Below are positions 1 to 8,285 of a stretch of 64,000 nt of DNA, piece after piece. A program made the translations under genes and the position numbers. The notes below the pieces were generated by a model. That model saw nothing but the letters and a program-made list of their open reading frames with translations. It was not told the DNA's origin and did no database searches. This DNA is from Elusimicrobiota bacterium (GTDB lineage Bacteria; Elusimicrobiota; Elusimicrobia; JACQPE01), in NCBI GenBank assembly GCA_016180815.1, contig JACPAN010000011.1, positions 78,392 to 142,391 of the forward strand, read 5' to 3'. Each line of letters starts with the position of its first letter. Position 1 is the stretch's first letter.

Positions 1-2
1 TG

Positions 3-749
3 AATTTTCAGGTCGACCATATGACGCTTTTGGTGGATTCTGAAATGTACAACGTCGCCTACGCGATGTTGCGTATTATTTTTGGGGCGGCCAAAGAAGA
101 CATCCTTTATGAAAAAAGAAAAGAATGGGTGAAAGGGCGGGGAGAAGCGTCGATGACCTTCGCGGCAAGGATCGGCCGCGGCCCGGTGGACGGACCCCAG
201 ATGCAAAACACGATTATCGCCGTGGTTCAGCCCTCCGAACCCAAAGAGCAGCCGTCTCATGTTCGCGATATGCTCAATCAACACGCGGCCGCGGCCCATT
301 GGCAGCATATCGCGTTGCGCACTCCCGACTTGTTGAGTTTCCACCAATACGCGCAAGAGCGCGGCGTCAATTTTATCACCCCGATATTAAAAGACGCCGC
401 TGAGGATTTGATCCAGGTCTTTAGCGGCGAATGGTATTTGCCGGGAGGCAAGCCCAGCGGTCTGTTTTTTGAATTCGTTCAGCGTGATCCCACTCCCGCT
501 CTGTTGAAGAAGCTTGAAGAACGCAACAGGGAATCCTGGTTCCGAGACAAGACATTCTTGGGCCTTTACGGAGAAAAGGAGACCGAGTATCGCAGCGGCC
601 GGGTGATCCCGTTCATCGATCATGAATTGTTCGGCCGTTTAAAGGCGCTGTTGGCGCCGAAAAACCTTTGGTCCATCAACGATGAGGATATCCGGGAATC
701 CGAGCAAATCATGATCGCCTACGCCTCTCAAAAACAAACCCGGCGGTAG
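3..749 (+). CDS. 4-hydroxyphenylpyruvate dioxygenase-like protein, C-terminal part (5' end outside window)
   Basis: The frame is open from the first bases of the window, so the gene starts upstream and only the C-terminal part is visible. The visible residues begin just before a VDHMTLLV motif, the usual opening of the second VOC domain of HPPD-type Fe(II) dioxygenases. The three expected iron ligands can be placed: His in VDH, His in QHIALRTPD (codon near 306), and Glu in FFEFVQRD. The stretch LIQVFSGE..LPGGKPSG before the Glu also matches the C-terminal HPPD pattern. Such enzymes convert 4-hydroxyphenylpyruvate to homogentisate in tyrosine breakdown or quinone-related pathways; the exact substrate cannot be told from this half. 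An N-terminal ATG at 21 exists but would cut off the first ligand, so I do not take it as the start. It converges with the reverse-strand gene that follows. Confidence 0.72.
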   Translation, partial: NFQVDHMTLLVDSEMYNVAYAMLRIIFGAAKEDILYEKRKEWVKGRGEASMTFAARIGRGPVDGPQMQNTIIAVVQPSEPKEQPSHVRDMLNQHAAAAHWQHIALRTPDLLSFHQYAQERGVNFITPILKDAAEDLIQVFSGEWYLPGGKPSGLFFEFVQRDPTPALLKKLEERNRESWFRDKTFLGLYGEKETEYRSGRVIPFIDHELFGRLKALLAPKNLWSINDEDIRESEQIMIAYASQKQTRR

Positions 750-764
750 AGTCCCCAGGTTCCG

Positions 765-2126
765 CTACGGTGCGTCGGGAAAATATTCTTCGTCTTGGTT
801 GGTCCCGGTTTTTGTTCCCGATTCATTGGAAGCGGACGTAGTCGCAGGCGGCGCGTTTTGAAATCCAGGCAGCGCAAGCCCCGGCGGCAATTTGCTCGCG
901 CCTTTTGTTTTGGGCGGCGTTGATTTGGCTTTGGCGGGCTTCACCGGCGCACCCGGCATTTCAACGGTCACCGTGGGTTGGGATTTTTTCGATTTGGCGG
1001 CGGTTTTTTTTCTTGCGGCCGGACGTTTTTTTGAGGATGTCCCGACGGCCGGTTGAGCGGGTTCCATATCGGGTTTCGGGGGCTCCTCAAACACATTCAC
1101 GGGAAAACCGGAGTGATCGGCCATCGGTGATCCCGGTTGCGTCGCGAGGCCGGGCGCGACGCTTGACGTTCCTTGCAAATCCGCCGGAGATAGGGCCGAG
1201 GACTTCACCGGCCTGATTTTGCCGAAATAAATCCATAGAGCCAAACCGATGACGATGAGAGAAACGGCGGCGATGATGGAAAGACGCAACGATTGCGGAG
1301 ATAGCGAAGGAGACGCCCTGGCGATCGCCGGCGGCTTGTTCACCTCTGGTTCAATGCGCCGCGCCGGCGCAACCGGATGCAGCGCAGGGGGAGGCGGCGG
1401 CTTGGGCGTTTCTTGGGCGGGCGCGGCCGCGGGCGATGCTTCGCCGGCTGTTGACGCGATGACCGGTTGCTGCGCAGGCATTGCGCGGGCCACAGACGCC
1501 GGGCGCAGCAACGCTCCCTCTAATTTTTTTTCAGATTCTTCGGCCGCGGTCTCCATGTCCTGTTGCTTTTGCCCGATCTCGGATAACCGTTCCTTCAGGG
1601 AGGCGACATTTGCCTCCAACCCCAACAACGACTGTTGAAGTTCTTTTAAATGATTCGCCCATTGATCCAGCGACGCCAGGCGTTGACCGAGCGACTCGAC
1701 ATTGCCGGCGCTTTGATTGACGGCCGTGGTTAAGCGGCCGGTTTCCACCGCTTGTTCGGAAATTTTTTGCCGGATTTCCTCAAGCGCCCCTTCGGTCGCG
1801 GCTTTGATGCTCCCTATTTCTTCTTCGATCCTCAATTCCCATTGTTTTTGGGCCTGAGTCAGCCCGTCAAGATTTTTTTCTATGGCTTCGATGCGCCGCG
1901 CCATGGGCGAGGCCCCCAACCCTTTGGCTTGGGCGGCGGGCGCGTCGCCGGGACGTTCCATCTCGGATTTAAGGATTTCATCGGCCCTCTTCCAGTCCGA
2001 GGCCGTGATGCCGGGGGATGATTCGGGGCACAACAACAAATTGCCGTTGAACCAGGGCTGCGCCTGGATAATGTCAAGCTCCATGGGCCCGACGACTTGG
2101 CCCTGATTGTAAATGCGGTAACGCAT
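765..2126 (-). CDS. GYF-like, coiled-coil, single-pass membrane protein
   Basis: A 453-residue protein of unknown function. I chose the ATG at 2126 because the mature-looking sequence starts there (MRYRIYNQGQVVGPMEL); an upstream start at 2180 adds only a basic tail. Residues 1-55 resemble a GYF_2-type domain (GxxxGP followed by a conserved Trp). Residues 75-204 form a long heptad-rich coiled coil. A proline/alanine-rich linker leads to one transmembrane helix at about 281-302. The last 150 residues are rich in Lys, Pro and Ala and look disordered. GYF-like domains bind proline-rich peptides, and this protein carries its own proline-rich stretch. It stands alone on the reverse strand, convergent with the HPPD-like gene and divergent from the gene at 2201. 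Family assignment of the N-terminal domain is tentative. Confidence 0.7.
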   Translation of the reverse strand: MRYRIYNQGQVVGPMELDIIQAQPWFNGNLLLCPESSPGITASDWKRADEILKSEMERPGDAPAAQAKGLGASPMARRIEAIEKNLDGLTQAQKQWELRIEEEIGSIKAATEGALEEIRQKISEQAVETGRLTTAVNQSAGNVESLGQRLASLDQWANHLKELQQSLLGLEANVASLKERLSEIGQKQQDMETAAEESEKKLEGALLRPASVARAMPAQQPVIASTAGEASPAAAPAQETPKPPPPPALHPVAPARRIEPEVNKPPAIARASPSLSPQSLRLSIIAAVSLIVIGLALWIYFGKIRPVKSSALSPADLQGTSSVAPGLATQPGSPMADHSGFPVNVFEEPPKPDMEPAQPAVGTSSKKRPAARKKTAAKSKKSQPTVTVEMPGAPVKPAKAKSTPPKTKGASKLPPGLALPGFQNAPPATTSASNESGTKTGTNQDEEYFPDAP

Positions 2127-2200
2127 AAAGGCCGCTCTTCGCGCCGTTAATAGCTTGCTCCTGAATCGCCGGTAAATCAAGGGGAAAAGGTTAGAATGCT

Positions 2201-2851
2201 GTGATGCGTTTATTGTTGGTCCTGGCCTTTCTTTTCGGGGGGTATCATTGGGTGCGGACCCGCTCCGAAAAAAAAGCGGTTGAAGACATCGCGCTGTTGG
2301 AAAAAAGAACCCTTGAGCTCGGAGCGACGCTCACCCGCGCTCTTTCTTCGGGATCCTCCCTGTCGGGAGAAGAGGCTTTGTCCGCGCTCGGCGCGTTTAC
2401 CCACCCTTCAGTGCAGGTCGCGGGTTTAAGCCATGAGGAGTTTTGGGAGCGGGTCTATTCCTCCGGGACCTTTGAATCGGTCAGGGAGCAATCTTATCAG
2501 CGCCGCCGCCAGCTTTTTCAGGTGGGCCCCACCTATTGGGTCAGCCGGGATTCGTACACCGTTCATGTGTCGCCCAGTCTTTTTAAAAATTTGCGCATCG
2601 GTTTTATCGAGGCTGAAGTTTCATTCACCGGGCGAGGAGTCCCCAGCGATGCCGTGCTCGATGAATTGGTCGAGCTCATGCGCCATGAAGGCAAGTTGGA
2701 TAATTTTGTTTTTTATTACGGCCAGCCGACCAGCGTGGATCTCAAAGCGCTTTGGGTTTACCATGACGATAATTGGTACCTGGACCCGGTGCGTACCCAG
2801 GCGTTTGCCGCAGCCTACCGGCCTCAACAGAGGCTGGCCGGCCTCAAGTGA
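2201..2851 (+). CDS. Hypothetical membrane-anchored protein
   Basis: A 216-residue protein I do not recognise. GTG at 2201 or ATG at 2204 can serve as start; a purine-rich stretch (GGGGAAAAGG, 2181-2190) precedes both. Residues 1-18 form a hydrophobic N-terminal helix (signal anchor), followed by a basic RTRSEKKA stretch, so most of the protein probably lies in the periplasm. The rest is a soluble alpha/beta-looking domain with several Trp and Tyr residues (VGPTYWVS, WVYHDDNWYLDP). That pattern loosely recalls NTF2/SnoaL-like folds, but I cannot confirm it. Its stop overlaps the GTG start of birA (GTGA), so the two are probably translated together, and it opens the long operon. Confidence 0.65.
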   Translation: MMRLLLVLAFLFGGYHWVRTRSEKKAVEDIALLEKRTLELGATLTRALSSGSSLSGEEALSALGAFTHPSVQVAGLSHEEFWERVYSSGTFESVREQSYQRRRQLFQVGPTYWVSRDSYTVHVSPSLFKNLRIGFIEAEVSFTGRGVPSDAVLDELVELMRHEGKLDNFVFYYGQPTSVDLKALWVYHDDNWYLDPVRTQAFAAAYRPQQRLAGLK

Positions 2852-3489
2852 CGGAAGCCAAGTCCATCGAGCGCTACCTTCGCATGGCGATGAACAATTC
2901 CGGAGACTGGCCTTGCGCGCCCTTCGGCGGGCGCGTCTATCATTACGACCGCATCGAATCCACCCAGACCCAGGCCAAGCATTCGGCCGCTTCAGGAGAG
3001 CCGGAAGGGGCGTTATTCGTCGCCCGGCGTCAAAGCGCGGGCTATGGCCGAAAAGGCGACGCCTGGAATTCCGAACAAGGCGGCTTATGGTTTTCCGTAA
3101 TTTGCCGGCCCCGTTTCGGGCCCGAGCGGGCCGAAGCGTTTTCCGCAGCCTGCGCCGAGGCTTGCCGCGACGCGTTTCACCGGCGGTTGCCGGAGGCCGC
3201 GTTTGCGATCAAAAAACCCAATGATGTTTTAGTTCAAGCCACCGATGGTTCTTGGAAAAAAGTTTGCGGTTTAATTCTAGAGGGGAGCGTTCAGGACGGC
3301 GTTTACGAATGGTTGGTTTTGGGCGTCGGCGTCAATGTCAATAATGTTCTGCCGGATGGGTTGAAACCCATCGCCGTCACTCTCGAAGAGATCAACGTCC
3401 GCCCCGTGGAGCGGATGCCTTTGTTGAGAGAAGTGTTGATCGAGATGGCGCGCCGCTACGGCACCTTCCAGGAAACGAAAAGTCTATAA
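2848..3489 (+). CDS. birA: Biotin--[acetyl-CoA carboxylase] ligase, BirA-type without DNA-binding domain
   Basis: This enzyme activates biotin with ATP and attaches it to the lysine of biotin carboxyl carrier proteins. The GTG at 2848 overlaps the upstream stop as GTGA, giving 213 residues; the extra 25 residues upstream overlap the previous gene and look like noise. The adenylation loop reads SAGYGRKGDAW (residues 63-73), matching GRGRxGxxW. The catalytic region reads KKPNDV (122-127), where the family norm is KWPNDV, so the usual Trp is replaced by Lys. CGLILEG and GVGVNVN follow as expected. There is no N-terminal helix-turn-helix, so it is not a biotin repressor. A possible client pathway is the acyl-CoA carboxylase whose beta subunit lies at 21546; no biotin carrier gene is visible here. 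Confidence 0.9.
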   Translation: MTEAKSIERYLRMAMNNSGDWPCAPFGGRVYHYDRIESTQTQAKHSAASGEPEGALFVARRQSAGYGRKGDAWNSEQGGLWFSVICRPRFGPERAEAFSAACAEACRDAFHRRLPEAAFAIKKPNDVLVQATDGSWKKVCGLILEGSVQDGVYEWLVLGVGVNVNNVLPDGLKPIAVTLEEINVRPVERMPLLREVLIEMARRYGTFQETKSL

Positions 3490-3498
3490 TCTTTTTCG

Positions 3499-3933
3499 AT
3501 GCCTTCCCTGTATTTTGACGAATATCAGATCGGCCAAACCATCACCACCGGAGGCCGCACGGTAACCCAAACCGATGTGGTGAATTTTGCCTGCCTGTCG
3601 GGGGATTTTAACCCTATCCACGTGAACGTGGAGCACGCTAAGAAAAGTCCGTTCGGAGCGCCCATCGCCCATGGGCTGTTGGGTTTGTCCATTGTTTCCG
3701 GTTTGGCGCATGAAATGGGGTTTATCCGCGACAGCGTGGTGGCGTTCACGGGCCTTTCCTGGAAATTTAAAAAGCCCGTTTTATTCGGCGACACGATCAA
3801 AAGTCGATTTACGGTCCGCCAGACCAGAGGCTTGGGCGCGCAGGGCATCGTTGTTTTTGACGTCAAACTCCTCAACCAGCGGGATGAAACCGTGGGTGAA
3901 GGCGAGTGGAGCTTGATGATTAAAAAGAAATGA
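3499..3933 (+). CDS. MaoC-family hot-dog hydratase
   Basis: A single-domain hot-dog protein of 144 residues, close to the size of (R)-specific enoyl-CoA hydratases (PhaJ-like). The hydratase-2 motif is clear: SGDFNPIHVN carries the catalytic Asp36 and His41, followed by APIAHGLLGLSIVSGL, the conserved helix that contributes the active-site Gly. Such enzymes reversibly hydrate trans-2-enoyl-CoA, in fatty-acid or related acyl metabolism; the substrate chain length cannot be judged. It starts ten bases after birA and its stop overlaps the next ATG (ATGA), so it is part of the same transcription unit. Nothing unusual is seen in the sequence. Confidence 0.88.
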   Translation: MPSLYFDEYQIGQTITTGGRTVTQTDVVNFACLSGDFNPIHVNVEHAKKSPFGAPIAHGLLGLSIVSGLAHEMGFIRDSVVAFTGLSWKFKKPVLFGDTIKSRFTVRQTRGLGAQGIVVFDVKLLNQRDETVGEGEWSLMIKKK

Positions 3934-4880
3934 CGAAATCCGCGCCGCGCCGTTCGGATCGCCCCCTCCGTTTTGTTTCGCTGAAAACCAGAGCAAGCAA
4001 AGTCCGCTTGGAATTTTTAGGCAGCGAGCCTAAGAAGGGCGGCTCGTTTAAAAGTTTTTTCAACGGCTTGCCGGCGATTTTGGCGGCGCAAAACTTGAGG
4101 GAATTCGTGGAAGCCGTGGTCAACGCCAAGAAAAAAAAGCGCCCGGTGCTTATGATGTTCGGGGCGCATGTCATTAAAACCGGGTTATCGCGCTACATCA
4201 TCACCTTGATGGAAAAGGGCTGGGTGACGGCGCTTGCCACCAACGGAGCCGGCGTGATCCATGATTTTGAATTAGCGTTCGCCGGGCAAACCAGCGAAGA
4301 CGTGCCCGCGCAATTGAAAGCCGGCATTTTCGGATTTGCCAGGGAAACGGGGCAGTATTTAAACGGCTGGGCGCGGGAAGCCGCGGGCTTGGGTTCGGGT
4401 TTGGGCGAAACCATCGGCCAAAAAATCGCGGCCAGCCGGTTTCCCAACCGGCGCATGAGCCTGTTCGCCAGAGCCTATGGACTCGGCGTGCCGGCCACGG
4501 TGCATGCCGCCATCGGCACGGACATCGTTTATCAGCACCCTAATTGCGACGGAGGCGCCTGGGGGCAGGCCAGTTATACGGATTTTAAACGCTTGACCGA
4601 AATCGTCGGCGATTTAGCCGGCGGCGGCGTGATTATGAATTGGGGCTCGGCCGTGCTGATGCCCGAGGTGCTGCTCAAGGCCATCGCCATCAATCGCAAT
4701 AAGGGGCGGCGAATGGATAAAATAACCGCGGCGAATTTCGACATGATCCCTCAATATCGACCGCGCGTCAACGTCCTGGAGCGGCCGACCCTTTGGTCCG
4801 GCTCCAGAGCCTTCAATTTTATCGGGCATCATGAAATCCTGCTGCCCTTGGTGTCGCAGGCCTTGGTGGAGCATAGGTGA
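3930..4880 (+). CDS. Deoxyhypusine-synthase-like protein
   Basis: A 316-residue protein. The stretch GAHVIKTGLSRYIITLME, followed by ATNGAGVIHDFELAFAGQTSEDV, resembles the NAD-binding fold of deoxyhypusine synthase and its bacterial homologues. Bacteria lack eIF5A, so hypusine formation is not the expected role. The region equivalent to the catalytic-lysine motif of true DHS (around WGK) reads NWGSAVLMPE, without the lysine, so a different reaction or a non-enzymatic role is likely. It overlaps the MaoC gene upstream (ATGA) and the heptose kinase downstream (GTGA). This tight coupling suggests a link to lipopolysaccharide sugar metabolism, but that is inference only. The start ATG at 3930 is set by the overlap. 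Superfamily assignment is fairly good; function is unknown. Confidence 0.7.
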   Translation: MTKSAPRRSDRPLRFVSLKTRASKVRLEFLGSEPKKGGSFKSFFNGLPAILAAQNLREFVEAVVNAKKKKRPVLMMFGAHVIKTGLSRYIITLMEKGWVTALATNGAGVIHDFELAFAGQTSEDVPAQLKAGIFGFARETGQYLNGWAREAAGLGSGLGETIGQKIAASRFPNRRMSLFARAYGLGVPATVHAAIGTDIVYQHPNCDGGAWGQASYTDFKRLTEIVGDLAGGGVIMNWGSAVLMPEVLLKAIAINRNKGRRMDKITAANFDMIPQYRPRVNVLERPTLWSGSRAFNFIGHHEILLPLVSQALVEHR

Positions 4881-5869
4881 TTTCTCCCGCGCGCGCCCAA
4901 AAAGTTATCGCCGGCTACCCAAAAGCCAATATTCTGGTGATCGGCGATTTGATGATGGACCGTTTTATTTGGGGGGCGGTCAGCCGGATTTCGCCGGAGG
5001 CCCCGGTGCCGGTCGTGGAGGTCACCAACGAGGAGGACCGTCCGGGCGGAGCGGGCAATGTGATTTTCAATCTGGTCAGCCTCGAGGCCAAGGTTTATGC
5101 CGGCGGCATCGTGGGCATGGACACGGCCGGGGAGCGCCTGGTGCGTGATTTTGAGCACCGGGGCGTCAGCCCGGAGGGCATTTTGCTCGACCCGACGCGG
5201 CCGACAAGCTTAAAGACCAGGGTGGTTGCCGGGCATCAGCATGTCGTGCGTTTCGACAAGGAGTCCAAAGTGCCGATCAGCCAGGATTTTGAGTCGCGCC
5301 TGCTGGGCGTTTTGGAGTCGATTATCAATCGCGTCGACGCAGTCGTTATTTCCGATTACGGCAAAGGCCTGATCACGCCGCGGCTGGTTTCCTGGCTGGT
5401 CGCCGCCGTCAAAAAAACAGGGGCCGATATTTTCGTCGATCCTAAGCCGGAGAACATGCGCCTTTATAAAAACGTCACTTGCGTGACGCCCAATACAACG
5501 GAAGCTTTTTTAGGCATGGGCCAATTGCCCAAGACGGATAATGATTCAGTGGAAGCGATCGGAAAGAAAATCATGTCCGCTCTGCGCCTGCGCCAGGCCA
5601 TTATCACGCGCGGCCCCCAGGGCATGACCCTGTTCAACCTGAACGGGCGGGGCCGTCCTGAGTTCCGGCATATCCCGACCGTGGCGCGCGAGGTTTTTGA
5701 CGTGACCGGAGCCGGTGATACGGTGGTCGCCTCTTATGCGTTGAGCCGCGTCGCCGGGGCGTCGCCGGTGGAGGCGGTGCATCTGGCCAATATGGCGGCG
5801 GGCATCGTCGTCGGCAAAGTCGGAACGGCCACGGTATCGCGGGCCGAATTGCAGGAGGCGTCGAGGTGA
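4877..5869 (+). CDS. D-glycero-beta-D-manno-heptose-7-phosphate kinase (HldE/RfaE kinase domain)
   Basis: A PfkB/ribokinase-fold kinase of 330 residues covering only the kinase half of HldE. It phosphorylates heptose 7-phosphate at C1 on the way to ADP-heptose for the lipopolysaccharide inner core. Visible signatures are DLMMDRF near residue 24, RPGGAGNV (55-62), the DYGKG stretch (160-164), and the anion-hole/catalytic motif GAGD (278-281) with the base Asp281. The cytidylyltransferase-like domain that bifunctional HldE carries at its C-terminus is absent, so that activity must be encoded elsewhere. GTG at 4877 overlaps the upstream stop, and its own stop overlaps pyrG. ADP-glucose or other sugar kinases of the same fold are less likely given the kdsA/kdsD context. 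Confidence 0.85.
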   Translation: MISPARAQKVIAGYPKANILVIGDLMMDRFIWGAVSRISPEAPVPVVEVTNEEDRPGGAGNVIFNLVSLEAKVYAGGIVGMDTAGERLVRDFEHRGVSPEGILLDPTRPTSLKTRVVAGHQHVVRFDKESKVPISQDFESRLLGVLESIINRVDAVVISDYGKGLITPRLVSWLVAAVKKTGADIFVDPKPENMRLYKNVTCVTPNTTEAFLGMGQLPKTDNDSVEAIGKKIMSALRLRQAIITRGPQGMTLFNLNGRGRPEFRHIPTVAREVFDVTGAGDTVVASYALSRVAGASPVEAVHLANMAAGIVVGKVGTATVSRAELQEASR

Positions 5870-7452
5870 CTAAATATATTTTCGTAACGGGCGGGGTTGC
5901 ATCGTCTTTAGGCAAGGGCATCGCCGCGTCTTCCATCGGTTGTTTGCTGCGCTCCCGGGGCCTCAAGGTGACGTTGTTAAAACTTGATCCTTATTTGAAC
6001 GTCGACGCCGGCACCATGAATCCGTATCAGCACGGCGAGGTTTTCGTGACCGGAGACGGCGCTGAGACGGACCTTGACTTGGGGCATTATGAGCGGTTTT
6101 TGCACGCGGATATGTCCAAGGAAAATAACGTCACGGCCGGGCAGATTTATGAAACGATCATCCGTTGCGAGCGCGAGGGCAAATACCTGGGTCAGACGGT
6201 CCAAGTCATCCCCCATGTCACTGCTGAGATTAAGCGCCGGATGATGCTCTGGTCCGGACGCGCCGACGTGGTGGTCATTGAGATCGGCGGCACCGTGGGC
6301 GATATCGAGGGCCTTCCTTTTCTTGAAGCCGCGCGCCAATTGCGCCTTGAGATCGGCAGGGACAACGTGGCTTACGTTCATGTGACGCTGCTGCCTTATG
6401 TCCGGGCGAGCGAGGAATTGAAAACGAAGCCAACACAGCATTCGGTCAATAAGCTGCGCGAAATCGGCATTGATCCGGACCTGATCGTGGCCCGCTCCGA
6501 GCACCGCATTACCGAGGAATTGAAGGCCAAGATCGCGTTGTTTACCTCCGTGCCCAAGGAAGCGGTGATCGAGGCCGTGGACGTGGATACGATTTATGAA
6601 GTGCCCATGCTCTTTGCGCGCCAAGGCGTTGATGAGCAATTGCTGATGCTCTTGAGGATGCGTTCGGGCCACCGCAATTTGGATCAATGGCAGCGCATGG
6701 TGGATGTGGCCAAAACCCCGGATCATGAGTTGACGATCCATGTGGCAGGCAAATATACCGAGCTCAAAGACGCTTATAAATCCATTTGGGAGGCATTGGC
6801 GCACGGAGGTTTGGCCAATCGGGCTAAGGTGCGCGTGCAGTATATCGACGTGGAGCGTCCGAATCTCGAGGAGGAACTATCCTCGGCGAGGGGCATTCTG
6901 GTGCCCGGCGGATTCGGCGACCGGGGCATTGAGGGGAAGATCGAAACCTGCCGCATCGCGCGGGAGAAAAAAATTCCTTTCTTCGGCATTTGTTTGGGCA
7001 TGCAAACCGCGACCATCGAGGTGGCCAGAAATTTGTTGCGCTGCAAAGGCGCCAACTCCACGGAGTTCGATTCGAAGACCCGCCACCCGGTCATTCATTT
7101 GCTGCCCCAGCAGCGCCACGTCCGCCAAGTGGGAGGCAGCATGCGCCTGGGCAATTACCCCTGCCGCATCAAACAGCATTCCCTGGCCGCCCAGGCTTAC
7201 GGTAGCACTCAAATTGAGGAACGCCATCGCCATCGCTATGAGCTCAACAACAAATACCGCAGCAACCTTGAGGGCGCCGGGCTGAAAGTCACGGGCGTTT
7301 ACCCCAAGCAGAATTTGGCTGAAATCGTTGAATTTAAAAATCATCCTTGGTTTGTGGCGGTGCAATTTCATCCGGAGCTCCGCTCCCGCCCGCTGGAGCC
7401 TCATCCTTTGTTCCGTGATTTCGTGAAAGCGGCGTTGGCAAATAGAAACTAG
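5866..7452 (+). CDS. pyrG: CTP synthase
   Basis: Makes CTP from UTP, ATP and glutamine. At 528 residues it is close to full family length. The N-terminal synthetase domain has the P-loop-like SSLGKG (residues 13-18) and the LDPYLNVDAGTMNPYQHGEV block. The C-terminal class I glutamine amidotransferase has the nucleophile Cys376 in GICLGMQ and the His502-Glu504 pair in FHPE. Small departures from the usual consensus (VDAGTMNPY for VDPGTMSPF) are conservative. GTG at 5866 overlaps the kinase stop (GTGA), and the stop overlaps the kdsA GTG. CTP is needed by the CMP-Kdo step, so its position next to kdsA is logical; pyrG-kdsA-kdsD is a common Gram-negative arrangement. Confidence 0.97.
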   Translation: MTKYIFVTGGVASSLGKGIAASSIGCLLRSRGLKVTLLKLDPYLNVDAGTMNPYQHGEVFVTGDGAETDLDLGHYERFLHADMSKENNVTAGQIYETIIRCEREGKYLGQTVQVIPHVTAEIKRRMMLWSGRADVVVIEIGGTVGDIEGLPFLEAARQLRLEIGRDNVAYVHVTLLPYVRASEELKTKPTQHSVNKLREIGIDPDLIVARSEHRITEELKAKIALFTSVPKEAVIEAVDVDTIYEVPMLFARQGVDEQLLMLLRMRSGHRNLDQWQRMVDVAKTPDHELTIHVAGKYTELKDAYKSIWEALAHGGLANRAKVRVQYIDVERPNLEEELSSARGILVPGGFGDRGIEGKIETCRIAREKKIPFFGICLGMQTATIEVARNLLRCKGANSTEFDSKTRHPVIHLLPQQRHVRQVGGSMRLGNYPCRIKQHSLAAQAYGSTQIEERHRHRYELNNKYRSNLEGAGLKVTGVYPKQNLAEIVEFKNHPWFVAVQFHPELRSRPLEPHPLFRDFVKAALANRN

Positions 7453-8285
7453 TGTCCGATATCGTCGTGCGCGTCGGGCCGATCGCTTTCGGCAACAGGA
7501 ATCCCATCGTCGCCATCGGCGGCACCTGCGCCATTGAAACGGAAGAATTGACGTTTCGGGTGGCCGAACATTTAAAGAGGCTGTTCGCCCGCCTGAAGGT
7601 TCCTTTTGTTTTCAAGGCGTCCTTCGATAAAGCCAATCGCAGCTCGATGAAATCCTGGCGCGGCTTAGGCGTCACCAAGGGATTGGAGATTCTCGGCCGG
7701 ATCCGGGAACGTTTAAATGTGCCCGTGCTGACGGATATCCATGAACCGGCGCAAGCCGAATGGGCCGCGCGCGTGGTGGACATCATCCAAATCCCGGCGT
7801 TTCTGTGCCGGCAGACGGATTTGATCACGGCCGCGGCCAAGACCGGCAAGCCGGTCAACGTCAAAAAAGGGCAGTTTCTTTCCCCTTGGGAATGCCGCAA
7901 CATCGTCGATAAAGTTCGTTCTGCGGGCAACCATCAGCTGATGCTGACGGATCGAGGGTACATGTTCGGCTACAATAACCTTGTCGTGGACATGCGCTCG
8001 TTCGTAATTATGAAAGGCTTCGGCGTGCCGGTGATTCACGACGCCACGCATTCCCAGCAGCTGCCGGGAGGCTTGGGCGCGGCCACCGGGGGCTGGCCTG
8101 AGTTCGTCGTCCCCGTGGCTCAGGCGGCGGCCGCCGTCGGGTTGGCCGGTTTGTTTTTTGAGACGCATCCTAATCCGGCCCGGGCCAAATCCGACGGACC
8201 AAATTCCATCGCGCTCAAGGATGTCGAAAAAATGTGGCGAACATTGCTTGCGATTGATGCTATAGTTAAAAAGAAAAATGCCTGA
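7452..8285 (+). CDS. kdsA: 3-deoxy-8-phosphooctulonate synthase
   Basis: Condenses arabinose 5-phosphate with phosphoenolpyruvate to Kdo 8-phosphate, a committed step of lipopolysaccharide core synthesis. It has 277 residues, normal for the family. The GGTCAIETEE segment carries Cys26, where metal-independent enzymes of the E. coli type have Asn; this points to the metal-dependent class. FKASFDKANRSS, TDIHE, VNVKKGQF, LTDRG and the HDATHSQQLPGG and ETHPNP stretches that supply active-site and metal ligands are all present. GTG at 7452 shares its first base with the pyrG stop. The zinc-ribbon gene starts inside its last codons. Its substrate is supplied by KdsD two genes downstream. Confidence 0.96.
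   Translation: MSDIVVRVGPIAFGNRNPIVAIGGTCAIETEELTFRVAEHLKRLFARLKVPFVFKASFDKANRSSMKSWRGLGVTKGLEILGRIRERLNVPVLTDIHEPAQAEWAARVVDIIQIPAFLCRQTDLITAAAKTGKPVNVKKGQFLSPWECRNIVDKVRSAGNHQLMLTDRGYMFGYNNLVVDMRSFVIMKGFGVPVIHDATHSQQLPGGLGAATGGWPEFVVPVAQAAAAVGLAGLFFETHPNPARAKSDGPNSIALKDVEKMWRTLLAIDAIVKKKNA

Noticed and set aside
2433..3224. 263-codon + strand frame overlapping the hypothetical gene and birA
   Set aside because: It overlaps two better genes in another frame; Arg/Ser-rich composition typical of shadow frames.
5977..6804. 275-codon reverse-strand frame inside pyrG
   Set aside because: It is a codon-bias shadow of a clear CTP synthase; the translation shows no family pattern and no ribosome site.
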